From contig NZ_JAUSUT010000001.1 of NCBI RefSeq assembly GCF_030814215.1, forward strand, positions 6,076,001 through 6,140,000: 64,000 nt of DNA, read 5' to 3'. The stretch comes from Amycolatopsis thermophila. GTDB taxonomy: Bacteria > Actinomycetota > Actinomycetes > Mycobacteriales > Pseudonocardiaceae. The translations under genes were made by a program, and so were the position numbers. The notes below the pieces were generated by a model that worked only from the letters and a program-made list of their open reading frames with translations, did not search any database and had not been told where the DNA came from. Of the stretch, positions 25,011 to 37,340 are shown piece by piece. Position 1 is the stretch's first letter, and the number at the start of each line of letters is the position of its first letter.

Positions 25011-26189
25011 ATGGTGCGCCAACCGACCCCTGAGGACAGGTTCTCGTTCGGCCTGTGGACCGTGGGCTGGACCGGCACGGACCCCTTCGGCGGGCCGAGC
25101 CGTCCGGCGCTGGACCCGTGGGAGTACTCCGACAAGCTCGCCGAGCTGGGCGCGTGGGGCATCACCTTCCACGACAACGACGTCTTCCCCTTCGACGCCG
25201 ACCTGGCCACCAAGAAGCGGCTGACCGGCCGGCTCAAGGACGCCGCCGACAAGGCCGGCCTGGTGATCGAGATGGTCACCACCAACACCTTCAGCCACCC
25301 GGTGTTCAAGGACGGCGGCCTGACCTCCAACGACCGCGGCGTGCGCCGGTTCGGGCTGCGCAAGGTGCTGCAGGCCGTGGACATCGCCGCCGAAATGGGC
25401 GCGAGCACGTTCGTGATGTGGGGCGGCCGCGAAGGTGCCGAGTACGACGGATCGAAGGACGTCTACGCCGCCTTCGAGCGCTACAAGGAGGGCCTGGACA
25501 CCGTCGCCGGCTACATCAAGTCGCAGGGCTACGGCCTCAAGATCGGCCTGGAGCCCAAGCCGAACGAGCCGCGCGGCGACATCTTCCTGCCCACGGTCGG
25601 CCACGCGCTGGCGCTGATCGCGCAGCTGGAGCACGGCGACATCGTCGGCCTCAACCCCGAGACCGGCCACGAGCAGATGGCCAACCTCAACTACACGCAC
25701 GCGCTCGGGCAGGCGCTGTGGAGCGGCAAGCTGTTCCACATCGACCTCAACGGCCAGCGCGGTCTCAAGTACGACCAGGACCTGGTGTTCGGGCACGGCG
25801 ACCTGATCTCCGCGTTCTTCACCGTCGACCTGCTGGAGAACGGCTTCCCCGGCTACCCGGACGCGCCGCGCTACACCGGCCCGCGGCACTTCGACTACAA
25901 GCCCTCGCGCACCGAGTACATGGACGGGATCTGGGACTCCGCGCGGGCGTGCATGGCGACGTACCTGATGCTCGCGGAGAAGGCGAAGGCGTTCCGGGCC
26001 GACCCCCGGGTGCGGGAGGCGTGGGACCGCGCCGGCGTCCTCGAGCTGGCCGAGCCGACGCTGGGCGCGGGCGAGTCGGTCGCGGACTTCCTCGCCGCCG
26101 ACAACGGTTTCGACCCGGAGAAGGCCGCGCAGCGCGACTACGGGTTCGTCCAGCTGCAGCAGCTCGCGCTCGAGCACCTCATCGGCTGA
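25011..26189 (+). CDS. xylA: Xylose isomerase
   Basis: Converts D-xylose to D-xylulose (and glucose to fructose) in the cytoplasm. 392 residues, the class I actinomycete length. Catalytic and metal residues are visible: His in [10 protein letters not shown], Glu and Lys in [12 protein letters not shown], Glu and His in [10 protein letters not shown], and the Asp pair in [19 protein letters not shown] 25011 follows GGAGGAGCTGCG. No xylulokinase is adjacent; the XylR-type ROK repressor follows at once and the shared sugar ATPase precedes it. Confidence 0.97.
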   Translation: MVRQPTPEDRFSFGLWTVGWTGTDPFGGPSRPALDPWEYSDKLAELGAWGITFHDNDVFPFDADLATKKRLTGRLKDAADKAGLVIEMVTTNTFSHPVFKDGGLTSNDRGVRRFGLRKVLQAVDIAAEMGASTFVMWGGREGAEYDGSKDVYAAFERYKEGLDTVAGYIKSQGYGLKIGLEPKPNEPRGDIFLPTVGHALALIAQLEHGDIVGLNPETGHEQMANLNYTHALGQALWSGKLFHIDLNGQRGLKYDQDLVFGHGDLISAFFTVDLLENGFPGYPDAPRYTGPRHFDYKPSRTEYMDGIWDSARACMATYLMLAEKAKAFRADPRVREAWDRAGVLELAEPTLGAGESVADFLAADNGFDPEKAAQRDYGFVQLQQLALEHLIG

Positions 26190-26192
26190 TTT

Positions 26193-26209
26193 TGTTCAAC
26201 CACTGAACA
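26193..26209. promoter_or_regulatory. Palindrome between xylA and the ROK repressor
   Basis: Perfect TGTTCA-ACCAC-TGAACA inverted repeat, 3 nt after the xylA stop and 28 nt before the repressor start. Likely autoregulatory site of the repressor. CTGTTC just after the xylA -35 is a half-match. Confidence 0.6.
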
Positions 26210-26236
26210 GTGCGAGTGGATGCGAGGATCGCCGCC

Positions 26237-27436
26237 GTGACCGCTCTCGATCAGCCGACCGGGGCGCGCCAGTCCAGCCTGCGGGCGAGCAACCTGGCGC
26301 TGGTGGCCCGCACGGTGTGCGCGTCGGCACGACCGCTGTCCCGGGCGGACGTGGCTTCGGCGACGTCGATGACCCGCGCCACCGCGACGCGGCTGGCCGA
26401 CGAGCTGGTCGCGGGCGGTGTGCTGGGCGAGATCGAGCCGGACGGCGGCGGCAGGCGCGGCCGTCCGGCCACTCCCCTGGTGCCCGGAACCCGGCTGGCG
26501 GCGGCGGGACTGCAGGTCAACGCCGGGTTCCTGGCGGTGCGGGTGGTCGACCTGCGCGGCCGGGTGATCGCCGAGTCGCTGGAGCACGCCGATCTCGTCG
26601 GCAGCGATCCGGTGACGACGCTTGCGCGGCTGGGCGCGTTGTCGGCGCGGGTGCTCGGCGGGTTGCCCAGGGAGCTGCGGCTGGTCGGGGCGGGCCTCGC
26701 GCTGCCCGGGATCGTCGCGGCCGCCACGGGGACCCTGTTGCGCGCGCCGAACCTGGGCTGGTCCGGTCTGCGCCCGGCGGAGCTGCTGGATGCGGCCGCG
26801 GTGGCCGGGTTGCCGCTGCGGGTGGGCAACGAGGCGAACCTCGCGGCGCGCACGGTCGCCGAGGTGGCGCCGGGGCGGCCGGGCCCGTTCCCCGATTTCG
26901 TGTACCTGTCGGGGGAGATCGGTATCGGCGGGGCGGCCGTCGTCGGTGGCGAGGTGATGGCCGGGCGGCACGGGTGGGCCGGCGAGATCGGGCACGTGTG
27001 CGTGGACCCGGCCGGGCCGCGGTGCCGGTGCGGGTCGACCGGCTGCCTGGAGACCTACGCCGGCCGGGACGCGCTGCTCGCCGCCGCCGGGCTGACCCCC
27101 GCCTCGACGCCGGCGCACCTGGCGGAGCTGGCCGCGAACGGCGACGAGCGGGCGCGCGGGGCGGTGACGGCGGCCGCGCGGGCACTGGCGGTGGCGCTGG
27201 CCGGGGTGATCAACGTGCTCGACATCCCGACCGTGGTGCTCGGCGGGCACCTGGGGCAGGTCGCGGACCTGCTGCGGCCGGAGCTGGAGAGCGGGCTGCG
27301 CGAGCGCGTGCTGTCCGCGCGGTGGACCCCGCCGGCCATCCACGCGGCGAAGAACATCCCCGCCCCCGGCGCGACGGGAGCCGCGTACCGCGAGTTGGCG
27401 GCGGTTCTGGCGGACCCGGTGCGCTGGCTCGACTGA
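26237..27436 (+). CDS. ROK-family repressor, XylR type
   Basis: Repressor of 399 residues with an N-terminal winged helix (SRADVASATSMTRATATRLA) and a ROK domain with zinc signature CRCGSTGCLETYAG and GWAGEIGHVCV. Position right behind xylA and a palindrome before it point to xylose-responsive control. GTG 26237 has AGGA eight bases upstream; GTG 26210 is an alternative that would overlap the palindrome's edge. Confidence 0.88.
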   Translation: MTALDQPTGARQSSLRASNLALVARTVCASARPLSRADVASATSMTRATATRLADELVAGGVLGEIEPDGGGRRGRPATPLVPGTRLAAAGLQVNAGFLAVRVVDLRGRVIAESLEHADLVGSDPVTTLARLGALSARVLGGLPRELRLVGAGLALPGIVAAATGTLLRAPNLGWSGLRPAELLDAAAVAGLPLRVGNEANLAARTVAEVAPGRPGPFPDFVYLSGEIGIGGAAVVGGEVMAGRHGWAGEIGHVCVDPAGPRCRCGSTGCLETYAGRDALLAAAGLTPASTPAHLAELAANGDERARGAVTAAARALAVALAGVINVLDIPTVVLGGHLGQVADLLRPELESGLRERVLSARWTPPAIHAAKNIPAPGATGAAYRELAAVLADPVRWLD

Positions 27437-27445
27437 GCCCGCGTG

Positions 27446-27690
27446 CCTGCTCGGCGTAGCTGCCCGGAGCGGTGCCGCGGCTACCCCGGCGTGGCTGCCC
27501 GGCCTGGCTGTCCCGAGCTATGCCGCAGCCGCCCGACGTGCCTGCCCGGCGAGGTTGCCCGGAGCTGTGCCGCAGCTACCCCGGCCTGCCTGGCCGGAGC
27601 TGTGCCGCAGCTACCCCGGCGTGCCTGGCCGGAGCTGTGCCGCGGCTGCCCGGCGTGGCTGCCCGCAGCTGGGCCGCGGCTGCGGGCCGG
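27446..27690. repeat. Degenerate tandem repeat, about 35-nt unit
   Basis: Roughly six to seven imperfect copies of a unit like CCGGAGCTGTGCCGCAGCTA plus CCCCGGCGTGCCTG, lengths 34-36 nt. The best copies are back to back between 27560 and 27660. GAGCTGTGCCGC-AGCT inside each unit is partly palindromic. Long frames run through it on both strands but show only repeat composition. Lies between the XylR-type gene and the sigma factor gene, both ending or pointing into it. Confidence 0.7.
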
Positions 27691-27845
27691 TCTGGAGCCG
27701 GCGCGCTTCCGCGGCATCCGCTGCTGCCCCCGGCCGCAGCGTCATGTCGAGCGGACCGCCCCAGAGGTGGTCCGAGGACCCGCCGGTCATCGCGGGGGCC
27801 CTCGCGATCACCGCGGACCGGCGAGGCCCCCTGAGCAGCGGCAGG

Positions 27846-29624
27846 TTACTTCTGCTGGGCACCCTTGGCCGGGTTCGCCTGCGGCGGTTTCGCCGCCTGC
27901 GGAATGGGCGGCTGGGGTGGGTTCTTCGCCAGGGGTGGACTCGCGAACTGGGGCGGTTTCGCTGCCTGGAGCGGCTGCGCGGCCTGAGGTGGTTTCGCCG
28001 CCCGGGGCGGTTTGGCTGGCTGCGCTGGTTTGGGTGGCTTCGGGGCCTTCGCCGTGGCCTCCTGGCCGGGATTGTCGTTCCCGGGCCGGACGGAAGGCGG
28101 ACGAACGGGCACGACGAACTCGGCCGGCTCGACCTGCCCCCTCGGCCCCTCGGCCGCCGTCACGGGCACGTCCCGTTGCGGGGCCGGCAGCGACACCGGC
28201 CCGGCGACGGTGGCCACCGCGGCCAGCGTGACCGCGGCCGCGACCTTCGTGAGCACCATCGCAGCACTCCCGGCGACGGAAGCACCCCCACCGGCCGCCA
28301 TCACGCCACCGGTGGCCGCCGTTGCCGCGCTCCCCGCCGCTGTTGCGCCACTCCCCACCGCCGCACCGGCGCCGGTCGCGCCAGTTCCCGCCGGGACCCC
28401 GCTGCCGACCGCGGTCGCACCGCCGCCGGCCGCCGTCACGCCACTGCCCATCACCGTCGCGCCGCTCCCAGCTGCTGCGGCGCTGCCGCCGGCGCCACTG
28501 CCAGCCACCGACGCACCGCTCCCAGCCGCGGTCGCACCAGTACCAGCAGCCACAGCGCCCCCACCGGTCACAGCGCCGCTCCCAGCAGCCGTTGCACCAC
28601 CGCCAGCTGCTGCGACGCTGCCGCCGGCCGCCGTCGCGCCACTGCCAATCACCGTCGCACCGCCGCCAGCGGTCACCATGCCGCTCCCAGCCGCGGTCGC
28701 ACCACTGCACGCAGTCACAGCGCCGCCCCCGGCCGCCACCACCGCACCGCCGCCAGCGGTCACCATGCCGCTCCCAGCCGCGGTCGCACCACTACCAGCA
28801 GCCACAGCGCCGCCCCCGACCACCGCCCCGCTGCCGGCCGCCACGGCGGCGCCGCCGGGCGCGGTCGCGCCGGTGCCGGCCAGGAGGCGTCCCAGCAGGG
28901 GCAGCAGCGCGAGCGCCGGCAGGCCGCCATTGATGTGGTCCAGCACCGTCGCCACGCGGCGGCACCCCGGGCACCCGTCCAGGTGCGTCGCGACGGTGCG
29001 GCGCTGCCGCGCGGTCACCTTGCCGCGCGTCCACGCCCCCAGCCGGCGCCGCACCGTGCGGCAGTCCTCCCCGCGGGCAGCGGGCACGTGTTCCTGCAGG
29101 AACGCCTGCCGCAGCCCCTCCCGGGCCCGCGCCGCCAGCGCCGCCACCCCGTTGGCGGTCATGTCGAGCTCGGCGGCCAGCTTCCCGGGCCCGGTGCCGA
29201 GCATCTCGGTGTGCCACAGGACGTACCGCCAGCGCGGCGGCAGCGACCGGAACGCCGAGATCGCGACCTCACCGGTCAGCCGGTCCACCACGATCTCCTC
29301 GACCCCGGACGTGCCCTCCTCACGGGCCAGCGCAGCGGGATCGCACCGCTCCCGGCGCCGCGCCCAGTCCATCGCCAGGTTGCGCAGCGTCACGAGCAGG
29401 TAGGGCCGGAACCGCTCGGCCGGGCCGGACCCGTCGCGGATCGCGGCCAGCACGCGCAGGAACGACTCGGCGACCAGGTCGTCGACCTCGGCGCGGTCCC
29501 GCCACATCATCGAGGCCACCCGCCGCGCCGCCGGGAGGTGCCGCCGGAACAGGTGGTCGTAGGCGACCGGATCTCCCGCCCGGACCGCCTCGATCAGGGC
29601 AGCATCGGCATCGGTGTCCGCCAT
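27846..29624 (-). CDS. ECF sigma factor fused to zinc-finger, membrane and low-complexity tail
   Basis: Predicted RNA polymerase sigma factor of 592 residues with regions 2 and 4 in the first 180 (YDHLFRRHLPAARRVASMMW, then LPPRWRYVLWHTEML and LAAELDMTANGVAALAARAR). A zinc-binding anti-sigma-like motif follows (HLDGCPGCRRV), then about 230 residues of Gly/Ala/Ser/Thr repeats (GSGATAAGSG type), one membrane helix (KVAAAVTLAAVATVAGPVSL) and a Pro/Lys/Ala-rich end predicted outside the cell. It looks like a sigma and anti-sigma in one chain. ATG 29624 follows GAGGAGGG. Confidence 0.85.
   Translation of the reverse strand: MADTDADAALIEAVRAGDPVAYDHLFRRHLPAARRVASMMWRDRAEVDDLVAESFLRVLAAIRDGSGPAERFRPYLLVTLRNLAMDWARRRERCDPAALAREEGTSGVEEIVVDRLTGEVAISAFRSLPPRWRYVLWHTEMLGTGPGKLAAELDMTANGVAALAARAREGLRQAFLQEHVPAARGEDCRTVRRRLGAWTRGKVTARQRRTVATHLDGCPGCRRVATVLDHINGGLPALALLPLLGRLLAGTGATAPGGAAVAAGSGAVVGGGAVAAGSGATAAGSGMVTAGGGAVVAAGGGAVTACSGATAAGSGMVTAGGGATVIGSGATAAGGSVAAAGGGATAAGSGAVTGGGAVAAGTGATAAGSGASVAGSGAGGSAAAAGSGATVMGSGVTAAGGGATAVGSGVPAGTGATGAGAAVGSGATAAGSAATAATGGVMAAGGGASVAGSAAMVLTKVAAAVTLAAVATVAGPVSLPAPQRDVPVTAAEGPRGQVEPAEFVVPVRPPSVRPGNDNPGQEATAKAPKPPKPAQPAKPPRAAKPPQAAQPLQAAKPPQFASPPLAKNPPQPPIPQAAKPPQANPAKGAQQK
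28657..28793. repeat. Direct repeat inside the sigma factor gene
   Basis: A 50-nt exact repeat (28657-28706 and 28744-28793) with an 87-nt period, i.e. 29 codons in frame, within the low-complexity coding region. Copy-number change would keep the frame. Confidence 0.8.
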
Positions 29625-29693
29625 GACCCTCCTCGTCACCCGTGAGCCGCTACGGCGAAGCCTCCCACGCGAGGTGGATCAACGCAGTGCGTC

Positions 29694-30872
29694 CTAGAAA
29701 TCCGCGGCCTTGCCGATGTAGATCTCGGCGAACGACGCGGCCGCGGCCGGGGACCCGAGGAGGCGGCGCAGGCGGGCCTGGGCCAGCCGGGCGCGGAACG
29801 GGTCGGCCGGCGGGTCGAGCGTGGAGCTGTGGAAGATGTCCGACAGCCACTGCGAGAACTCCTGGTACTGCCACACCCGGGCCAGGCAGGTGCCGGAGTA
29901 GCGCTCCAGCCGGTCACCGTCGCCGCCGTAGTGCGCCTCGATCGCCTCGGCCAGGTGGAACGCGTCGTGCAGGGCGAGGTTGAGCCCTTTCGCGGCGATC
30001 GGGGCGACCAGATGCGCCGACTCCCCGGCCAGGAACAGGCGGCCGCGCGACATCGGCTCCGCGACGTAGTTGTGCATGCCGAGCACGCGTTTCTCGATCA
30101 GCTCGCCCTCGATGAGCGGACCGCCGGGCACGCCCAGCCGCTGGTGCAGCTCGGACCAGACGCGCTCGTGCGGCCAGTTGTCCTCCGCGTCGCCGGGCGG
30201 GCATTGCAGGTAGAAGCGGGTGACGGTCGCGGTGCGGGCCATGTGCGCGGCGAACCCGCGCGGGTGGATGCCGAACAGGACGCCGTCGGCGCTGGGCGGG
30301 GCCTGCGCCAGCAGCGCGAGCCAGCCGATGCCGTAGTCGTGGGTCAGCAGGTCGCCGGCGACGTGGTGCCGGGTGACGCCCTGGGCGCCGTCGCAGCCGG
30401 CGATGAAGTCGCAGTCGATGCGGCGGGCGGTTCCGTCGGCGGCGGTGAACGTGACGGCGGGCGTGGGCGAGTCGATGTCGTGCAGCGCGACGTCGCGCAC
30501 CCCGAACTCGATGTCGCCGCCCTTGCCTGCGTAGTGCGCGACCAGGTCGGTGACCAGTTCCTGCTGCGGGTAGACGAAGTGCCGCTGCCCGGCCCACTCG
30601 TGGTAAGAGAACGGGTGGCGGCCGTTCTCGAAGCGGAATTCGAACCGCCCCTGGCTCGGCGCCGTGCTGAGCAGCCGGTCCGCCAGGCCGCGTTCGTCGA
30701 GGGCGCGGACGGCCCACTCCTCGATGAACCCGGCGCGCGGGCGCGCTTCGATGAACGCGCGGGTCTGCTCCTCGAGCACGGCACAAGCGATTCCCCGGTC
30801 CCGCAGGACGTTCGCCACGGCCAGCCCGGCCGGCCCGGCCCCCACGACGACGACTCCGGTGCGCGCGACCAC
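29694..30872 (-). CDS. pobA: 4-hydroxybenzoate 3-monooxygenase-type flavoprotein
   Basis: FAD-dependent aromatic hydroxylase of 392 residues, the PobA length, expected to convert 4-hydroxybenzoate to protocatechuate with NAD(P)H and O2. N-terminal FAD motif GAGPAGLAVANVL, middle DG motif CDGAQGVTR, and late FAD motif FLAGESAHLVAPIAAKGLNL. The third motif usually reads GDAAH; here GESAH, so the ribityl-binding Asp is replaced by Glu. ARPRAGFIEEW matches the PobA substrate region. No pcaH/pcaG or regulator lies nearby. Start GTG. Confidence 0.85.
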   Translation of the reverse strand: MVARTGVVVVGAGPAGLAVANVLRDRGIACAVLEEQTRAFIEARPRAGFIEEWAVRALDERGLADRLLSTAPSQGRFEFRFENGRHPFSYHEWAGQRHFVYPQQELVTDLVAHYAGKGGDIEFGVRDVALHDIDSPTPAVTFTAADGTARRIDCDFIAGCDGAQGVTRHHVAGDLLTHDYGIGWLALLAQAPPSADGVLFGIHPRGFAAHMARTATVTRFYLQCPPGDAEDNWPHERVWSELHQRLGVPGGPLIEGELIEKRVLGMHNYVAEPMSRGRLFLAGESAHLVAPIAAKGLNLALHDAFHLAEAIEAHYGGDGDRLERYSGTCLARVWQYQEFSQWLSDIFHSSTLDPPADPFRARLAQARLRRLLGSPAAAASFAEIYIGKAADF

Positions 30873-31049
30873 GATTCCTCCCCAGGTGGTGCGATTGGGG
30901 AAGTTTGCCCGAGTTACACCGTCGGAGGCAATGGGTCCCGAGGATGCCCGGCTCAGGGGGAGCCGGCCGGGTCGGTGGGGCGTGTCCGGGCACGGCGGCG
31001 CGGCGCGACACGGACTGGGCCCGTGCCGCCGATCCCGCGCCGGGTCGCG

Positions 31050-31517
31050 TCAGCGGGCCGGGCGGCGGCGGGCCTGCTCGACGGGCCGCCCGGGCCGGTG
31101 CGTGGGGGTGCCCTGGTACGGGATGGCGTAGGTGGCCAGGTGCTGGCGCACCTTCTCGCCGTCGGTGGTGCCCACCGGGGCACCACCGGCCGCCCGGCCG
31201 GCCAGGACGTCGTCGACGAACTTCGCCACCTCCGGCGGCCGCGGCAGCAGCTCGCCGCCCAGGTGGCACACCACCGTCAGCTCGTGACCCACGCCCGGCT
31301 CGACGGCCACCGCCCAGCCGTCGTGCTCGTTCCACACCAGGGCGGTGTCCTGGCCGGGATGGCTGGGGAGCCGGTCGTCGAGCGCGAGGTAGGCGTAGGC
31401 CGGCGGCGGGTCCAGGTGGGCGTAGTAGGCCTCGCCGCTGCAGCCCAGCTCCTCGGCGACGGCACCGACGTAACGGCGCAGCCCGGAGGCCGCCGCGTGT
31501 TCGTATTCCAGATGCAT
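31050..31517 (-). CDS. DUF6292 family protein
   Basis: Protein of 155 residues with the pattern GLRRYVGAVAEELG, AYAYLALDDRLP, ALVWNEHDGWAVAVE and HLGGELLPRPPEVAKFV that I associate with DUF6292, a family seen mainly in Pseudonocardiaceae. Function unknown; no signal peptide. ATG 31517 gives the family start; GTGAG lies just before it. The C-terminus is basic and proline-rich. Confidence 0.7.
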   Translation of the reverse strand: MHLEYEHAAASGLRRYVGAVAEELGCSGEAYYAHLDPPPAYAYLALDDRLPSHPGQDTALVWNEHDGWAVAVEPGVGHELTVVCHLGGELLPRPPEVAKFVDDVLAGRAAGGAPVGTTDGEKVRQHLATYAIPYQGTPTHRPGRPVEQARRRPAR

Positions 31518-31634
31518 CTCACGCCCCGTCGAGTGAGTAGTCTGCCGTGCGCCGGGACTACCACCTGACCGGGTGACAAAACCTGTCACCCGCACCCGCC
31601 GAGCTCCACGCGACGTGGATGTCCACCCGGACCA

Positions 31635-35246
<3,612 letters not shown>

Positions 35247-35252
35247 CGGCAA

Positions 35253-35342
35253 CCTCCCGTGGTGATGGGAGGCGCCCTTGTTGCGGATACACGGGGGCCG
35301 AGCGTGGCGGACCGGGGTCCGTTGCAGCGCCTCTCGGCCTTG
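35253..35342 (-). promoter_or_regulatory. S-adenosylhomocysteine (SAH) riboswitch of metH
   Basis: On the minus strand: GCCGAG then AGGCGCTGCAAC, a small GGACC-CC-GGTCC hairpin, CCACGCTCGGC, and finally CAACAAGGGCGCCT. GCCGAG pairs with CTCGGC (pseudoknot) and AGGCGC with GCGCCT (closing helix); the conserved GCTGCAAC and CGCTCGG cores match the SAH motif known upstream of metH and ahcY. The 3' strand of the closing helix continues into CCTCCC, which can instead pair with the GGGAGG ribosome binding site. SAH binding would therefore free the site: an ON switch, as known for this class. Confidence 0.85.
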
Positions 35343-35734
35343 CCGGACACGGTACTAGAAGCGCGGCGGGCGCTCCAAGGCCGTTCCGCCATGTGAACTG
35401 CCAGCGGCGCGGGGACGCGCGGCGCGGGGACGCGCGGTGCACCGAGACGGCGATCAGGAGCACCAGCCCGGTGCCGAGCACCGACCGCGCCACCGGCCGC
35501 GCCGTCCGGATGCCGGCGGTCCCCGCCGTGGCGACGGTGCGGTTGCCGGGGTGGACGCCGGCCCCGTCGCCGTTCGAGCCGCGCAGCGTCGGCGTCTCGC
35601 TCGCCGCGGTCCGCGGCCAGCAGCGCGGCGGCCCGGACGCCAGTCCCGTCGCCGCGACCGGGAGGATCGCGCCGCACACCAACGGCGGTCACCCGCCCGC
35701 CCGTCCACCGGCGATGTCGAACATCGGACTCGGG

Positions 35735-35965
35735 TACCGGCAGCGACCACTTCACCAGCACCAGCCCGCGGACAGGTGCTCCGGGTAGTCGATCTCCGTC
35801 ACATCGGCGAGGGTGAACGGCGGGGAGGCGTCGGTGCCCGGTTCGCCGTAGGAACACGGTCAGCACGCCGAACGCGAGCCACAGCAGCGACACGACACTT
35901 CACCAGCCACAGCCAGCGGGACGGGCGCGGGTCCGGGACCGCCTCGACGCGGACCGGGTACGGCG
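35735..35965 (-). pseudogene. DUF4389 membrane protein relic
   Basis: Ordered pieces of a DUF4389 protein in changing frames: YPVRVEAVPDPRPSRWLWLV at the start, then VSLLWLAFGVLTVF, then TDASPPFTLADVTEIDYPEH, then GLVLVKWSLP. The usual protein is over 200 residues with tandem copies of the LVKWLL..PHY segment; here most of the membrane parts are deleted. The region between this relic and the riboswitch (35343-35734) has only hydrophobic scraps and no gene I can support. Confidence 0.6.
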
Positions 35966-36074
35966 CGCCAGCCCTCACGGGTCACCCGGCACCGTGCGCC
36001 CACGACCGCCTTGGTCACCAGGGCGCGAAAGTCCATTCCCGGTGGGCCGTCCGGCCCCGGCCGCCCACAGCAGA

Positions 36075-36108
36075 ACGGCGGGCCGGCTTCCCCAAGCCGG
36101 CCCGCCGT
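36075..36108. terminator. Strong symmetric hairpin
   Basis: Perfect 15-bp stem (ACGGCGGGCCGGCTT with AAGCCGGCCCGCCGT) and CCCC loop in a region without genes between the DUF4389 relic and the dehydrogenase. No T-tract; may end transcription on either strand. Confidence 0.6.
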
Positions 36109-36276
36109 CGGAGACCGCCTGCCCTTGCGGCCCCGACCGGCCGGGCATCGACCTCCTGCGGGCGCCATCCCCCGACGGAACCCGCTTTCCCCGCCGTGCG
36201 GTGCCCCGAGCACCCGCACGTGCTCCACCAGTATGCGCCGCACACGCCCGTTCAGCGCAAGGCCGAAGTCCCCAAA

Positions 36277-36296
36277 GAAGGGACTTTGTGCCCATT
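36277..36296 (+). promoter_or_regulatory. DevR/DosR-like box upstream of the dehydrogenase
   Basis: GGGACTTTGTGCCC fits the mycobacterial DosR consensus GGGACT-WW-AGTCCC in the first half and the final CCC. It lies 40 nt before the ATG. It also overlaps an AAGTCCC-N7-GGGACTT inverted repeat (36266-36286). Regulation by a DevR homologue is only a suggestion. Confidence 0.35.
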
Positions 36297-36332
36297 GCGT
36301 CCACAGTGGATCTTCACCGGTAGCCTGGGGCC

Positions 36333-37340
36333 ATGCGGGCGTTCGTGGTCAGCGAACCCGGTGCGGCGGGCGTGGTCGAGGTCGAGCCACCGGTGCCGGC
36401 GCCGGGCGAGGTCGTGGTCGACGTCGAACGCGCCGGGATCTGCGGCACCGACGCGGAGTTCTTCGACGGCACCATGCCCTACCTGCACGACGGGCACGCG
36501 CGCTTCCCGGTGCGGCTGGGGCACGAGTGGTGCGGGAGGGTGAGCGCCGTCGGCGAAGGTGCCGGCCCCGAGTGGCTGGGCCGCCGGGTCACCGGCGACA
36601 CGATGCTCGGGTGCCGGACGTGCCGGCGCTGCCGGAGCGGACGGCAGCACCTGTGCGCGGCACGCACGGAAATCGGGATCCGCGGTGGCCGGCCGGGGGC
36701 GCTGGCCGAGCAGGTCGCGGTTCCGGTGACGGCGCTGCACGCACTGCCGGGCACGGTCGGCGTCGCCGCGGGGGCTCTGGTGGAACCGGGCGGCAACGCG
36801 CTGCGCGCCGTGTGGGGCGCGCAGTTGTCGAGCGGGGATCGCGTGCTGATCGTGGGTCCCGGCACGATCGGGCTGCTCGCGGCGATGTTCGCCCGCGCGG
36901 CTGGGGCCGAGGTGCACCTGCTCGGCACCACGGCGCCGTCGCTGGAATTCGCGCGCTCACTGGGTTTCCGCCACGTGTGGCGGGAAACGGACCTTCCGGC
37001 GCTGCCGTTCGACGCGGTGATCGAAGCCTCCGGCGCGCCCGGGGCGCCGGCGCGGGCGGCGGAGCTGGTCGAGCCGGGCGGCCGGGTCGTCTACATCGGC
37101 CTGGCCGGCAGTCCCAGCCTGCTCGACACGCGCGTGCTGGCGCTCAAGGACGTCACGGCGGTCGGGGTGCTGTCGGCCTCCCCCGGCCTGGCCGGCGCCA
37201 TCGAGCGGTACGCGAGCGGCGCGGTCGACCCGGTGCCCCTCGTCGCCGCGACGGTGGGACTGGATGCCGTCGCCGCGGTGCTCGCCGGTGACCGGCCCGG
37301 TGGCGCGGCCCCGAAGATCCACGTCGACCCGCGCCGCTAA
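36333..37340 (+). CDS. Zinc-dependent alcohol/sorbitol-type dehydrogenase (MDR)
   Basis: NAD(P)-dependent dehydrogenase of 335 residues. Catalytic zinc ligands: Cys in GICGTDAEFF, His-Glu in LGHEWCG; structural zinc loop CRTCRRCRSGRQHLC with four Cys; Rossmann motif VGPGTIGLLAAMF. The pattern is of threonine/sorbitol or glucose dehydrogenase-like members; substrate unknown. Standalone gene; stop overlaps the stop of the opposite-strand AlkZ-like gene. A DosR-like box is upstream. Confidence 0.9.
   Translation: MRAFVVSEPGAAGVVEVEPPVPAPGEVVVDVERAGICGTDAEFFDGTMPYLHDGHARFPVRLGHEWCGRVSAVGEGAGPEWLGRRVTGDTMLGCRTCRRCRSGRQHLCAARTEIGIRGGRPGALAEQVAVPVTALHALPGTVGVAAGALVEPGGNALRAVWGAQLSSGDRVLIVGPGTIGLLAAMFARAAGAEVHLLGTTAPSLEFARSLGFRHVWRETDLPALPFDAVIEASGAPGAPARAAELVEPGGRVVYIGLAGSPSLLDTRVLALKDVTAVGVLSASPGLAGAIERYASGAVDPVPLVAATVGLDAVAAVLAGDRPGGAAPKIHVDPRR

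Noticed and set aside
27446..27690. CRISPR array reading of the 35-nt repeats
   Set aside because: Units are back to back with no spacers and are degenerate.
28270..28880. CRISPR-like array in the sigma factor gene
   Set aside because: Repeats are codon-periodic, imperfect and inside an open frame; no unique spacers.
28012..29403. Plus-strand Ala/Pro-rich frame opposite the sigma factor repeats
   Set aside because: Mirror of the Gly/Ala/Thr repeat; no domain, and the opposite strand has sigma motifs and a ribosome binding site.
35393..36543. Plus-strand frames before the dehydrogenase
   Set aside because: No family signal; overlapping DUF4389 relic blocks are on the other strand.
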